A DNA stretch of 64,000 nucleotides from Pseudonocardia thermophila (GTDB lineage Bacteria; Actinomycetota; Actinomycetes; Mycobacteriales; Pseudonocardiaceae). Location of the stretch: contig NZ_FRAP01000019.1 of assembly GCF_900142365.1 (NCBI RefSeq), positions 62,001 through 126,000 on the forward strand, read 5' to 3'. Positions within the stretch are counted from its first letter, which is position 1. Each line of letters begins with the position of its first letter. Of this stretch, positions 1 through 7,942 are shown one piece after another. Both the position numbers and the translations under genes were made by a program. The notes beneath the pieces were generated by a model. That model was not told where the DNA came from. It worked only from the letters and a program-made list of their open reading frames with translations, and made no database searches.

Positions 1-179
1 CCCTCGATGCCGCTCACCGGACGGCGGGATTCCGGCGGATCGTAGGTGATCGCCGTCTGCCCGCCGGGGGCGACGAACACGAACTCCTGGTTGCGCTCGA
101 CCGCGTCCGCGCCCACCCCGCAGCCGGCCAGGACGACGGCGGCGAGCAGCGCGGCGAGCAGGCAGGCGAGCCGCCTCAT
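1..179 (-). CDS. TlpA/ResA-like thioredoxin lipoprotein (N-terminal part)
   Basis: Only the first 59 codons are in the window; the gene runs off the left edge. The product opens with a basic n-region, a hydrophobic stretch and a lipobox ending LAGC (Cys20), so it should be an exported lipoprotein. The catalytic CxxC region lies outside the window. Its ATG overlaps the stop of the phosphatase gene (ATGA). In mycobacteria the gene after hemL and a histidine phosphatase encodes a thioredoxin-like protein of cytochrome c maturation (Rv0526, followed by CcdA and ResB/CcsA); I infer the same role from that order, not from the fragment itself. Confidence 0.7.
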   Translation of the reverse strand, partial: MRRLACLLAALLAAVVLAGCGVGADAVERNQEFVFVAPGGQTAITYDPPESRRPVSGIE

Positions 180-808
180 GCGCCCGTGACCCGTGGGTCG
201 CTCGACCCCGCGGGCTCGCTGTAGCGGACCTGTTTGAGCTCGGTGCCCTCGAACACGAGCGAGGTGAGGGACGCGAGCGCGCACTGGCGGCGGCGTGGAT
301 CGTGCCAGAGCTTCTGCCCCGTGACGTAGCGGCGCAGCGTCCAGATCGGCAGCTGGTGCGACACGCACAGCACCTCGTGGCCGGCGCCCAGCTCGCGCGC
401 GCGGTGCACCGCGGCCAGCATCCGCTCCGCGATCTGCCGGTACGGCTCGCCCCAGGACGGTCGGAACGGGTTGCGCAGCAGCGGCCAGTGCTTCGGGCTG
501 CGCAGCGCCCCGTCCCCGACGGCGACCCGCTGGCCCTCGAACGCGTTGTCCGCCTCGATGAGCCCTTCATCGGTGACGATCTCGAGGCCGTGCCGCTTCG
601 CCGTCGGGGCCGCGGTCTGCTGGGCGCGCTCCAGCGGCGACGCCACGACCGCGGCGAGATCGGCGTCGGCGAGGTGCTCGGCGACGATCTCGGCCTGCCG
701 CTCCCCACGGGTCGACAGCCGGAAGCCGGGCAACCGGCCGTAGAGGATCTTCTCCGGGTTGTGCACCTCGCCGTGGCGCAGCAGGTGCACGATCGTGCGC
801 TCGGTCAC
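176..808 (-). CDS. Histidine phosphatase family protein (phosphoglycerate mutase-like)
   Basis: A 210-residue protein with the family signature LLRHGEVHNP near the N-terminus (catalytic His in RHG) and a second catalytic region CVSHQLP near residue 155. These mark a cytosolic phosphoesterase of the branch-1 histidine phosphatases; the substrate is not predictable. The GTG start overlaps the hemL stop (GTGA) and its own stop overlaps the next ATG, so hemL, this gene and the TlpA-like gene are translationally coupled. The same order is known in mycobacteria (Rv0524-Rv0526). A link to haem or cytochrome c maturation is inference from position. Confidence 0.85.
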   Translation of the reverse strand: MTERTIVHLLRHGEVHNPEKILYGRLPGFRLSTRGERQAEIVAEHLADADLAAVVASPLERAQQTAAPTAKRHGLEIVTDEGLIEADNAFEGQRVAVGDGALRSPKHWPLLRNPFRPSWGEPYRQIAERMLAAVHRARELGAGHEVLCVSHQLPIWTLRRYVTGQKLWHDPRRRQCALASLTSLVFEGTELKQVRYSEPAGSSDPRVTGA

Positions 809-2151
809 GGTGCCTCCGCGGCCGCGGCCGCCTGCGCCGCTGCCGGGAGGGCGGCCTCGATGACGGCGAACGCGTCGTCGTCGAGCGCGGCGGAGACGAA
901 CCACGTCTCGAACGGGCTGGGCGGTGCGTACACGCCGCGTTCCAGCAGCGCGTGGAAGAACGGCGGGAACCGCCAGTTCTGGGCGGCCTGGGCAGCGGCG
1001 TAGTCGTGCACCGGGCCGTCGGTGAAGAAGACCGAGAACAGGTTGCCGGCCAGCTGCACGTGGTGCTCCACCCCGGCCGCGCTCAGGGCGTCGCCGACGA
1101 GCTGGGCCAGGCGGGCGGCGTTGGCGTCCAGGGCGGCGTACACGCTCGCGTCGGCGTTCCGCAGGGTGGCCAGCCCGGCCGCGACGGCGACGGGGTTCCC
1201 GGACAGCGTGCCGGCCTGGTAGACGGGCCCGGCCGGGGCGAGGTGGGCCATGTGCGTGGCCGGACCGCCGAACGCGGCGGCGGGCAGCCCGCCGGACATG
1301 ACCTTGCCGAACGTGTACAGGTCGCCGGCCACCCCGTCGATGCCGAACCAGCCCGCCGGGGAGACCCGGAACCCGGTCATGACCTCGTCCATCACCAGCA
1401 GTGCGCCGTGCGCGTGGCAGAGATCGCGCAGACCGGCGTTGAAGCCGGGCTTCGGCGGCACCGCGCCCATGTTGCCGGCCGCGGCCTCGGTGATCACGCA
1501 CGCGATCTGGTCGCCGCGCTCGGCGAACACCGCGCGGACCGCCTCGAGGTCGTTGTACGGCAGCACGATCGTGTCGGCAGCCTGAGCGCCGGTGACGCCG
1601 GGGCTGGTCGGCAGCCCGAGCGTCGCCACGCCGGACCCGGCCTGAGCGAGCAGCGCGTCGACGTGCCCGTGGTAGCAGCCGGCGAACTTCACGATCGCGG
1701 TGCGCCCGGTGATGCCGCGGGCGAGGCGGATCGCGCTCATCGTGGCCTCGGTGCCGGAGTTGACCAGCCGCACCTGCTCGACCGGCCGCACCCGGGCGAT
1801 GATCTCCTTCGCCAGCTCCACCTCGGCGGGCGTCGGCGCCCCGAACGACAGCCCCTGCCCGGCGGCGGCGCGCACCGCGTCCACGACGGCGGGATGGGCG
1901 TGCCCGAGGATCATCGGGCCCCATGAGCAGACGAGGTCCACGTAGCGGTTGCCGTCGGCATCGGTGAGCCAGGCGCCCTGCGCGGAAGTGATGAAGCGCG
2001 GGGTGCCACCCACGGCCGCGAAGGCCCGCACCGGCGAGTTCACGCCGCCGGGGATGACCGCGGAAGCGTCGGTGAACAGGCGCGCGGACGCGCTCGTGGA
2101 CTGCGCTGTGGTCGGAACGGAGCTGGGGCTACCCACGACCGCCAGTCTCAC
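805..2151 (-). CDS. hemL: Glutamate-1-semialdehyde 2,1-aminomutase
   Basis: Converts glutamate-1-semialdehyde to 5-aminolevulinate in the C5 tetrapyrrole pathway, using PLP, in the cytosol. The class-III aminotransferase fold is clear: NSGTEATMSAIR (phosphate-binding turn, about residue 131), MDEVMTGFR (about 254) and the Schiff-base Lys283 in YTFGKVMSGGLP. About 448 residues, normal for the family. I chose the GTG that overlaps the preceding stop; a second GTG five codons downstream (2136) is possible. It is separated from hemB by membrane-protein genes and decayed DNA. It works with hemA, 9 kb away, which makes its substrate. Confidence 0.95.
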   Translation of the reverse strand: MRLAVVGSPSSVPTTAQSTSASARLFTDASAVIPGGVNSPVRAFAAVGGTPRFITSAQGAWLTDADGNRYVDLVCSWGPMILGHAHPAVVDAVRAAAGQGLSFGAPTPAEVELAKEIIARVRPVEQVRLVNSGTEATMSAIRLARGITGRTAIVKFAGCYHGHVDALLAQAGSGVATLGLPTSPGVTGAQAADTIVLPYNDLEAVRAVFAERGDQIACVITEAAAGNMGAVPPKPGFNAGLRDLCHAHGALLVMDEVMTGFRVSPAGWFGIDGVAGDLYTFGKVMSGGLPAAAFGGPATHMAHLAPAGPVYQAGTLSGNPVAVAAGLATLRNADASVYAALDANAARLAQLVGDALSAAGVEHHVQLAGNLFSVFFTDGPVHDYAAAQAAQNWRFPPFFHALLERGVYAPPSPFETWFVSAALDDDAFAVIEAALPAAAQAAAAAEAP

Positions 2152-2744
2152 ATCCCGGCTCGGGGCCCGGCGAACCAGGCGGACACCGCGCGGCTGAGCA
2201 GCAGCCCGGTACCGATCAACGGCACGACCAGCAGCACCGCGAAGACCATCGAGCCCGAGGTCGCGGTGAGGAACGCCAGCCCCAGCAGGAACCCGATGGT
2301 GAGCGCGGCGAGCGCGGTCCGCGCCGCCCGACTGCCGCGGAACGTGAGCCCCACCAGGACGAGGTGGGCGACGGCCAGCGCCAGCGTCACCATCGCGCCG
2401 GTGCGCACCACGTCGGTGATCTCCTGCACCGACCACGTCTCCAGCGGGGTGCCGGCCAGCTGCCCCTCGTCGATCGCGCCCTGCACGTTGAGCGGGAGGA
2501 AGGTGAGCGCGAGTCCGAGCACGAGCCACGGCAGGGCGCCCAGCGCCAGCAGGCCGAGCGCGACGAGCAGCAGCGGCGGCCGCGGTTCACGGGCCGGCGT
2601 GGGCGGGGTGGGCGGCAGGCCGGAGCTCCTCGGCGTGATCGGCTCGCGGTAGGGGTTGTAGACGCCCGGCACGGGCGGCGGCGCCCCGTGGGCGTCGCGC
2701 CGGGCGTACGGACCCGGGTACGGCCCGTCGTGCGGGGTGGTCAC
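2148..2744 (-). CDS. Four-helix membrane protein with proline-rich N-terminus
   Basis: Unrecognised 198-residue protein. The first 60 residues are rich in Pro, Tyr and Gly and probably cytosolic. Hydrophobic segments follow at about residues 61-83, 115-133, 145-160 and 165-185, so four membrane helices are likely. The GTG start is chosen because the sequence before it is not protein-like. Its stop overlaps the hemL start, so the two may be co-transcribed, but nothing in the protein points to haem synthesis. It follows an RDD protein with a similar Pro/Gly/Tyr tail, separated by a strong hairpin. No function proposed. Confidence 0.75.
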   Translation of the reverse strand: MTTPHDGPYPGPYARRDAHGAPPPVPGVYNPYREPITPRSSGLPPTPPTPAREPRPPLLLVALGLLALGALPWLVLGLALTFLPLNVQGAIDEGQLAGTPLETWSVQEITDVVRTGAMVTLALAVAHLVLVGLTFRGSRAARTALAALTIGFLLGLAFLTATSGSMVFAVLLVVPLIGTGLLLSRAVSAWFAGPRAGM

Positions 2745-2783
2745 GCGGTCCAGGGTAAGAGCTGATCGGTGCCGCAGACACGA

Positions 2784-2820
2784 CGGCACCGGCCACGATC
2801 GGATGTCGTGACCGGTGCCG
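2784..2820 (-). terminator. Hairpin terminator after the RDD gene
   Basis: A 15-bp stem with one mismatch (2784-2798 paired with 2806-2820) and a 7-nt loop begins 13 nt past the RDD-protein stop. No U tract follows, as is common in high-GC actinobacteria. It separates the RDD gene from the membrane-protein/hemL unit. Confidence 0.7.
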
Positions 2821-2832
2821 GGGCTGCGCGAC

Positions 2833-3669
2833 CTACTGGGCCTTCACCACGATCGTGTTGGTCCACTTGTCGTGGAGCGCCTGCCGCAGCGGCGTGTTCG
2901 TGATCACGAAGATGCCGTCGACGATCGTGAAGATCGCGATCACCGGGGTGCTCAGCAGCGACAGCGGGCCGAGGAAGCCGAGCAGGCCGCTGACGATGAA
3001 CACACCTGCCGGGTAGATCGCTGCCCGCTTCAGCAGCGTCGCCTGGTCGGCGAGCTGCCCGGACGGGGTGACCAGGCGCGTCTTCATGACCATCTTGCCC
3101 AGCGTCTGGCCGGAGCGGCCGTGCATGACGACGTCGTACGCGCCGTAGAGCAGACCCGCGACGATGCCCGGCAGCGCCAGCGCCAGCGGCGAGAGCCCGC
3201 CGCTGACCGTCCCCGTCGTCGGATCGAACGTGACCGCGGTGAGGAACAGCGCCCCGGCGATCATCGAGACGACGAAGTAGACGACCGCGAACAGGATGTT
3301 GTCGATGATGCGGCCGACGAGCCGCTCCCACCACTCGGGGATCGGCCCCGGCGCGCCCGGCGGCACCGGCAGCGGCGCGCCCGGTCCGTAACCCTGGCCG
3401 TAGGGCTGCGGGGGCGGCGGTCCGTACCCCTGCTGCGGCGCACCGTAACCGGGTGCCGGCTGCGGCGCGTAACCGGGAGCCGCCTGCTGACCGTACCCGG
3501 GCGGCGGCTGCTGCCCGTACCCCGGTGGCGGACCGTAGCCCTGCGGGGACGGGCCGTACCCTGCGGGCGGGCCCTGCTGGTACGGGCCCTGGCCGTAACC
3601 CGGCTGGCCGTACCCCTGCCCCGGCGGAGGCTGCTGTCCCGGCCACTGCGGGTCGGAAGGCGACGTCAT
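2833..3669 (-). CDS. RDD family membrane protein with Pro/Gly/Gln/Tyr-rich N-terminus
   Basis: A 278-residue protein. The first 125 residues form a low-complexity tail with repeated short units such as GYGPP and GYGQQ, typical of disordered actinobacterial membrane-protein tails. The RDD domain follows: WERLVGRIIDNILF carries the conserved Arg and Asp, then hydrophobic helices around residues 145-165, 180-200 and 235-255, and the family-typical GRSGQTLGKMVMKTRLV loop. RDD proteins are membrane-embedded; some are ion antiporters but most are unassigned. The ATG is chosen because the upstream in-frame sequence overlaps other material and is not family-like. Confidence 0.85.
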   Translation of the reverse strand: MTSPSDPQWPGQQPPPGQGYGQPGYGQGPYQQGPPAGYGPSPQGYGPPPGYGQQPPPGYGQQAAPGYAPQPAPGYGAPQQGYGPPPPQPYGQGYGPGAPLPVPPGAPGPIPEWWERLVGRIIDNILFAVVYFVVSMIAGALFLTAVTFDPTTGTVSGGLSPLALALPGIVAGLLYGAYDVVMHGRSGQTLGKMVMKTRLVTPSGQLADQATLLKRAAIYPAGVFIVSGLLGFLGPLSLLSTPVIAIFTIVDGIFVITNTPLRQALHDKWTNTIVVKAQ

Positions 3670-3921
3670 GCCGCGGAACGTAAGCGGCCTACGCCGTCCG
3701 TGTCCAGCACGGCGGCGCAACAACGGTGTGACGCACCGCGCAGCACCACGGTTCGTCCAGCGCACCGATGCCTGGCCTCAGCGCCGCGATTCCGGTGCGG
3801 CCCGGTCTCCTGCGGCTCGCGCGGTGGGTGGCGCGGGTGCTCCCGAGCGCGCCGAGCACCTCCGCCCACCGGCCCGGGCCAGGGACCGGTGGGAGGTGCT
3901 CGGCGTCGTGCCGCACCCCGC

Positions 3922-4650
3922 TCAGGAGGCGGTGTCGGGCACACTCGGCGTCGAGGGTGCGACGTGCTCCACCTGCGGGGAGCGCGGCAGGCCGACCATC
4001 AGGGAGGCCGCCACGACGAGCAAGGCCCAGGACCTGCGGGAGCGTGCAGGTGCCGGTCGCAGCGCGGATCCCCGCCATCAGCAGGGGGCTCCGGCGTTCC
4101 CCGTCGCGATGCCGAGCGCGAGGCCGCGTCCGCGGACGAACCGTTCGTCGACCGTGCGGGTGAAGGCCACGACGGTCGACGCGGCGCCGAACACGTACAT
4201 CAGCACCCAGATCGTCCGGGTAGGCCCCGCAAGAGGAGCCGGTCATCGACAGCGCGAAGTACGCGAGGGCCATCGACACCAGCGAAAGGGCCGCCGGGAC
4301 CTTGACGCCGAACCGGTCGACGATGGAACCGATGAAGGGTGCTGTCAGCACCATGATGAGCGAGCCGATCAGCGCCAGGCCGGACGGCGCGGTCCGGCCC
4401 CGGCCGAACGCCTTCTCGAGCTCGGGATGAAGAGGCCGTTCGGGTAGTACGGCAGCACTCCGAGGCCGCAACCGATCCCGACAGACGAGGCGAGCAGTGC
4501 CGGCCGGCTGAGTACGACCTCCGCGCATTTCCTGCAGGGGAGAGCCCGTGCAGCTCTGCACTCATGCGCGTCTCCAGTGAACGGTGAAGGACCTTCTCGC
4601 AGACGCAGGGACGTGCGATGACTGCCTGCGACCCGGTCGCGCGCGCAACG
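3922..4650 (-). pseudogene. Decayed MFS transporter
   Basis: Minus-strand pieces in different frames together resemble one major facilitator transporter. The first frame gives LLASSVGIGCGLGVLPYYPN (helix 1); after a shift near 4430 another gives LIGSLIMVLTAPFIGSIVDR; after a further shift near 4235 a third gives WVLMYVFGAASTVVAFTRTV and VRGRGLALGIATGNAG before a premature stop. A final piece, LLVVAASLMVGLPRS, ends at 3922. At least three frameshifts, a nonsense codon and a large loss of the C-terminal half are needed, so no functional transporter is made. The N-terminal half is preserved well enough to suggest recent decay. Substrate unknown. Confidence 0.8.
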
Positions 4651-4686
4651 ATGCACATGGCCGACCGGAACTGATGCGGCAGCCCG

Positions 4687-4971
4687 ATGCTCAGGTGTTC
4701 CCGCCCCATGAGCGTGATCTATGCGGGATCCATGCCTCGGTACGCCCTGCGAGACGATCGCGGAGCACTACCGGGATCGGTCATCGGGATCGCGGCGAGC
4801 CCCTGGTCGACGACGTTCCCGAGCTCATTTGCGGCCCACGACGCCGAAGACGTCGACGACGGCGAGATCCGGGGGCGCAGCGCGTTGCCGGAGCTGGCCG
4901 CGCGGGTGGCGGCCGGGGAACTGGACCCGTACGCGGCGGCGCACGAGCTGGAACGAGCGGTCGGGATGTGA
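4687..4971 (+). pseudogene. Possible C-terminal remnant of a larger gene
   Basis: A short plus-strand open frame whose last 28 residues (LPELAARVAAGELDPYAAAH and on to the stop) look like a genuine protein C-terminus, resembling the tail of MeaB/ArgK-type GTPases. The preceding 60 residues match nothing I know. There is no credible ribosome site. I read it as a remnant whose body was deleted; it could also be a chance frame. It ends 45 bp before a palindromic repeat and is followed by another truncated gene, consistent with a decayed stretch. Confidence 0.3.
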
Positions 4972-5015
4972 GCAGCGGGCACCTGAAGCCCTGACTGAAA
5001 CCCTGAGCCTGGAGG

Positions 5016-5068
5016 GCAACGAACGGCACTCTCGTCCACTCCGAGTGGACGAGAGTGCCGTTCGTTGC
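5016..5068. repeat. Palindromic repeat, copy 1 (25-bp perfect stem)
   Basis: A perfect 25-bp inverted repeat (5016-5040 against 5044-5068) with a 3-nt centre. The core ACGAACGGCACTCTCGTCC recurs at 6699-6751 and, diverged, at 7837-7889. It is intergenic. It could act as a bidirectional terminator or a REP-like mobile palindrome. Confidence 0.9.
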
Positions 5069-5214
5069 GTTCGTGGGCTGTGTGCGCGCTGTGGTCAGGG
5101 TGCGGTGGTGCCCGGCTCAGGCGCACTCCGGGCTTCGGTGAGCGTGCTCCGAGCGCGCAGCCGCTGCGTGATCCGCGGGGCGCCGATGCGCGCGGCGAGG
5201 TCCGTGGCTGCGTG

Positions 5215-5517
5215 GTCGCCGCGCCGCCGGGCGAGGAGCGCCTGGACATCCACCGCGAGTTCCACGCCGCACTCATCCGCCCCGCGGCGAGCAAGTGGGA
5301 CCTGCGCTTGCTCAGTCCGCTCTGGGACGCTGCCGAGCGGTACACCCGGCTGGTGTTCGACCCCGTCGACTGGAGCGACGACATGAGCGCCGAACGCCAT
5401 CGAGCCAACCTGGGGTTGATCGCCGCCTGCCGCAGCGACGACCCCACGGAGGTCGAGGCCGAGCTGCGCGCGCACCTGGAGGCGAACCTGAACACGATCG
5501 TGCGGCGGCTCAGCCCG
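5215..5517 (+). pseudogene. FCD ligand-binding domain remnant of a GntR/FadR regulator
   Basis: The frame contains LDIHREFHAALIRPAASKWD, then LWDAAERYTRL and RAHLEANLNTIVRRL, the diagnostic pattern of the FCD effector domain (metal-ligand Asp/His near DIHREFH). The winged-helix DNA-binding half is absent; upstream sequence in any frame does not supply it and begins at the palindromic repeat. The frame also runs on without a natural stop. It therefore cannot be a working regulator unless it acts as an orphan ligand domain, which I consider unlikely. Confidence 0.75.
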
Positions 5518-5700
5518 GTCGCCTCGACCGGCCTGACATCCTGGCTCGCTCAGGACGACGCTCGGGAAGACACCGCCCGAGCCTGCCCCTGTGGTCGGCG
5601 TCCAGCTCGGCGAGGCCGTGCCGCACCAGGTGGTGGCGTACCGAGCGGCGTGTCGGGCAGCGCAGTGGTCTCGACGCTGTACACACCCCCCTGGCCACGC

Positions 5701-6678
5701 TCAGCGGAGGAGGCGGGTCGCCAGCTCCGTGGCCCAGTAGGTGAGCACGATGTCGGCGCCGGCCCGGCGGATCGCGGTGACCGTCTCCAGGATCGCGCGG
5801 TCCCGGTCGAGCCACCCGTTCGTCGCCGCGGCCTCGACCATCGCGTACTCGCCCGACACCTGGTAGGCGGCCACCGGCACGTCGGCGGTCTCGGCGACCG
5901 CGCGCAGCACGTCCAGGTAGGACATCGCCGGCTTGACCATGACGATGTCTGCGCCCTCCTCGAGGTCGAGGGCCAGCTCGCGCAGCGCCTCCCGCAGGTT
6001 GCCCGGGTCCTGCTGGTAGGTCTTGCGGTCACCCTTGAGCTGGGAGTCGACGGCCTCGCGGAACGGGCCGTAGAACGCCGAAGCGTACTTCGCGGTGTAG
6101 GCGAGGATGCCGGTGTCGTGGAACCCGGCCTCGTCCAGCGCCTGCCGGATCACCCCGACCTGGCCGTCCATCATGCCGCTCGGGCCGAGCAGGTGGGCGC
6201 CCGCCTCCGCCTGCGCGACCGCCATCCGCGCGTAGACGTCGAGCGTGGCGTCGTTGTCGACCCGGCCGTGCTCGTCCAGCACACCGCAGTGCCCGTGATC
6301 GGTGAACTCGTCCAGGCAGGTGTCGGCCATCACGACCGTGTCGTCGCCGACCTCCGCCCGCACGTCGCGCAGGGCCACGTTGAGCACGCCGTCCGGGTCG
6401 ACGCCGGCCGATCCCGTCGCGTCCCGCTCGGCGGGCACGCCGAACAGCATGATCCCGCCCACGCCAGCAGCGACCGCTTCTGCAGCGGCCTTCCGCAGCG
6501 AGTCACGGGTGTGCTGCACGACGCCGGGCATCGACGCGATCGGCACCGGCTCGGTCGCGCCCTCCTTGACGAACAGCGGCAGGACCAGGTGCCGGGGCGC
6601 GAGATCGGTCTCCGTGACGAGGCGGCGCAGCGCGGGGGTGGAGCGCAGGCGCCGGGGGCGGTGCAGGGGGAATCCCAT
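5701..6678 (-). CDS. hemB: Delta-aminolevulinic acid dehydratase (porphobilinogen synthase)
   Basis: Condenses two 5-aminolevulinate molecules to porphobilinogen. 325 residues, normal length. The two Schiff-base lysines are seen at Lys197 (AYTAKYASAFYGP) and Lys249 (IVMVKPAMSYLD). The active-site metal loop reads DTCLDEFTDHGHCG, with Cys121, Asp123 and Cys131: the middle cysteine of the classical zinc triad is aspartate, as I recall for other actinobacterial enzymes. ATG start with no competing start. A palindromic repeat lies 20 bp upstream, so hemB is probably transcribed apart from the hemD gene 1.3 kb further on, unlike the contiguous order in Streptomyces. Confidence 0.97.
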   Translation of the reverse strand: MGFPLHRPRRLRSTPALRRLVTETDLAPRHLVLPLFVKEGATEPVPIASMPGVVQHTRDSLRKAAAEAVAAGVGGIMLFGVPAERDATGSAGVDPDGVLNVALRDVRAEVGDDTVVMADTCLDEFTDHGHCGVLDEHGRVDNDATLDVYARMAVAQAEAGAHLLGPSGMMDGQVGVIRQALDEAGFHDTGILAYTAKYASAFYGPFREAVDSQLKGDRKTYQQDPGNLREALRELALDLEEGADIVMVKPAMSYLDVLRAVAETADVPVAAYQVSGEYAMVEAAATNGWLDRDRAILETVTAIRRAGADIVLTYWATELATRLLR

Positions 6679-6698
6679 GCTGTGACCCTACGCCTGAC

Positions 6699-6751
6699 GC
6701 GACGAACGGCACTCTCGTCCACTCGGTGTGGACGAGAGTGCCGTTCGTCGC
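6699..6751. repeat. Palindromic repeat, copy 2 (24-bp perfect stem)
   Basis: Perfect 24-bp inverted repeat (6699-6722 against 6728-6751) with a 5-nt loop, sharing the 20-nt core of copy 1. It lies between the hemB start and the 3' end of the nuclease-like gene, where a terminator is expected. Confidence 0.9.
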
Positions 6752-6780
6752 CTTCGGGCGGCACCACGCCGGGGCTCAGC

Positions 6781-7731
6781 TCAAGCAGGCACAGCGATCA
6801 CGTTCGGTCGCGGCCTCGACCAGGCGTGTCGGTACATCGCGCGGAGTTCCGCGAGCACCTCGTCGCGGTTCACCGCGAGCTTGCTCGGCAGGGTGTGCAT
6901 CACGACGATGCCGGCCGCGGCGAGCGCGGAACGCCGTTCCAGCGTCGTCCGGTAGCCGACGGGATCCGCGTGCCACTCGACGGAGTCGATCTGCCAGGCC
7001 AGCGCCACATCGTCGAACCACGCATCGGGCATGGCGAGGAACCGCCCTGTTCCGTCGTAGACCTGCGGGTTCCACACCGGCAGCGGAAGCCCGGAACGGC
7101 GGACCAGCTCGCGCGCCTGCGCCTCGGTGACGGAGCGCACTCCGACTCCGATCTCCCGCAGCACGCTGCGCGGCAACGCACTACCGCGGCCGCTGCCCGC
7201 TTCCAGCTCGGCGGACAGCTCCATCGCCGTGCACCTGCCGCGCTGCACCACCTCCGCCAGCGTGGCCCGCACCTGGTCCCGATCGGTCAGCCGACGGCTG
7301 AGGTCGAGCGCCGCGCGCCCGATCGGGGCCAGTGGCCACCGGCCCGGTGCCGGAACCGGCAGTCGCGACGTTCGCTCGGCCAGCACGCGTCCGGATCCGG
7401 AGCGCCGACAGTCCTCGTCGACCAAGACGTGCACCGGACCCCACGGGCTCGGCATCCGTTGCATCCCGTGCAGCTCCAGTGCATCGGCCCCGGTGAGCAG
7501 CGCCCCGGCCCCGCAGTAGATCAGCGCAGCCCTGCGCCGGTCATCGCGAGTCGGCGGGCCGTTGGTCAGCTTGACCACGCCGGGCAGGAGCCGACGCCAC
7601 GGGCCACCGGGCCGGCAGCGCTTCGCGATCGTGCTGCGCGGCAACCCGAGCCGCTCCAACCGGGAAACGTGCACGATGAGGGCACCGCACAGGGCCGCGC
7701 ATTCCTCCGCGGGGATCTCGTTCCGAGGCAC
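6781..7731 (-). CDS. AbiEi-like N-terminal domain / endonuclease-like C-terminal domain protein
   Basis: A 316-residue protein inserted between hemB and hemD. The N-terminal third (about 15-90; GLPRSTIAKR, RRLLPGVV, ALLTGADALELHG) resembles the winged-helix start of AbiEi-type antitoxin-like proteins common in actinobacteria. The C-terminal 90 residues (FDDVALAWQIDSVEWH, TLERRSALAAAGIVVMHTLP) have the spacing of a DUF559/Vsr-like nuclease fold, with Asp and Glu in a beta strand followed by His. No partner toxin adjoins it, so an antitoxin role is doubtful. GTG start chosen because upstream in-frame codons translate a palindromic repeat. Flanked on both sides by repeat copies, suggesting insertion. 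Confidence 0.6.
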   Translation of the reverse strand: MPRNEIPAEECAALCGALIVHVSRLERLGLPRSTIAKRCRPGGPWRRLLPGVVKLTNGPPTRDDRRRAALIYCGAGALLTGADALELHGMQRMPSPWGPVHVLVDEDCRRSGSGRVLAERTSRLPVPAPGRWPLAPIGRAALDLSRRLTDRDQVRATLAEVVQRGRCTAMELSAELEAGSGRGSALPRSVLREIGVGVRSVTEAQARELVRRSGLPLPVWNPQVYDGTGRFLAMPDAWFDDVALAWQIDSVEWHADPVGYRTTLERRSALAAAGIVVMHTLPSKLAVNRDEVLAELRAMYRHAWSRPRPNVIAVPA

Positions 7732-7836
7732 GTGCTCGATGGTGCGGCGTACGGAGCGCCGCCCCCGATGATCTTGAGATCTGTGGATGGCCGAGGGCCG
7801 ATGTGGACAACTGGCGGTTGCTTCGCCGCCCCGAAT

Positions 7837-7889
7837 GCAACGAACGGCACTTTGGTCCACTCTGAGTAGACGAAAGTGCCGTTCGTTGC
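7837..7889. repeat. Palindromic repeat, copy 3 (diverged)
   Basis: The third copy has an imperfect stem (7837-7860 against about 7866-7889) with two mismatches in the inner part. It lies between the nuclease-like gene's 5' side and the hemD stop. Confidence 0.85.
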
Positions 7890-7942
7890 GTCGGGGCTGT
7901 GGGATCCCGCCTCCGGGCACCGGGCGGGCGGGACCTGTCACC

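Noticed and set aside
952..1926. Long plus-strand open frame in hemL
   Set aside because: Antisense shadow; hemL is fully intact on the minus strand with catalytic residues.
5065..7869. A 934-codon open frame on the plus strand
   Set aside because: It runs antisense through hemB and the nuclease-like gene, with Arg/His/Gly-rich composition typical of shadow frames in high-GC DNA. Only its first part (the FCD remnant) resembles a protein.
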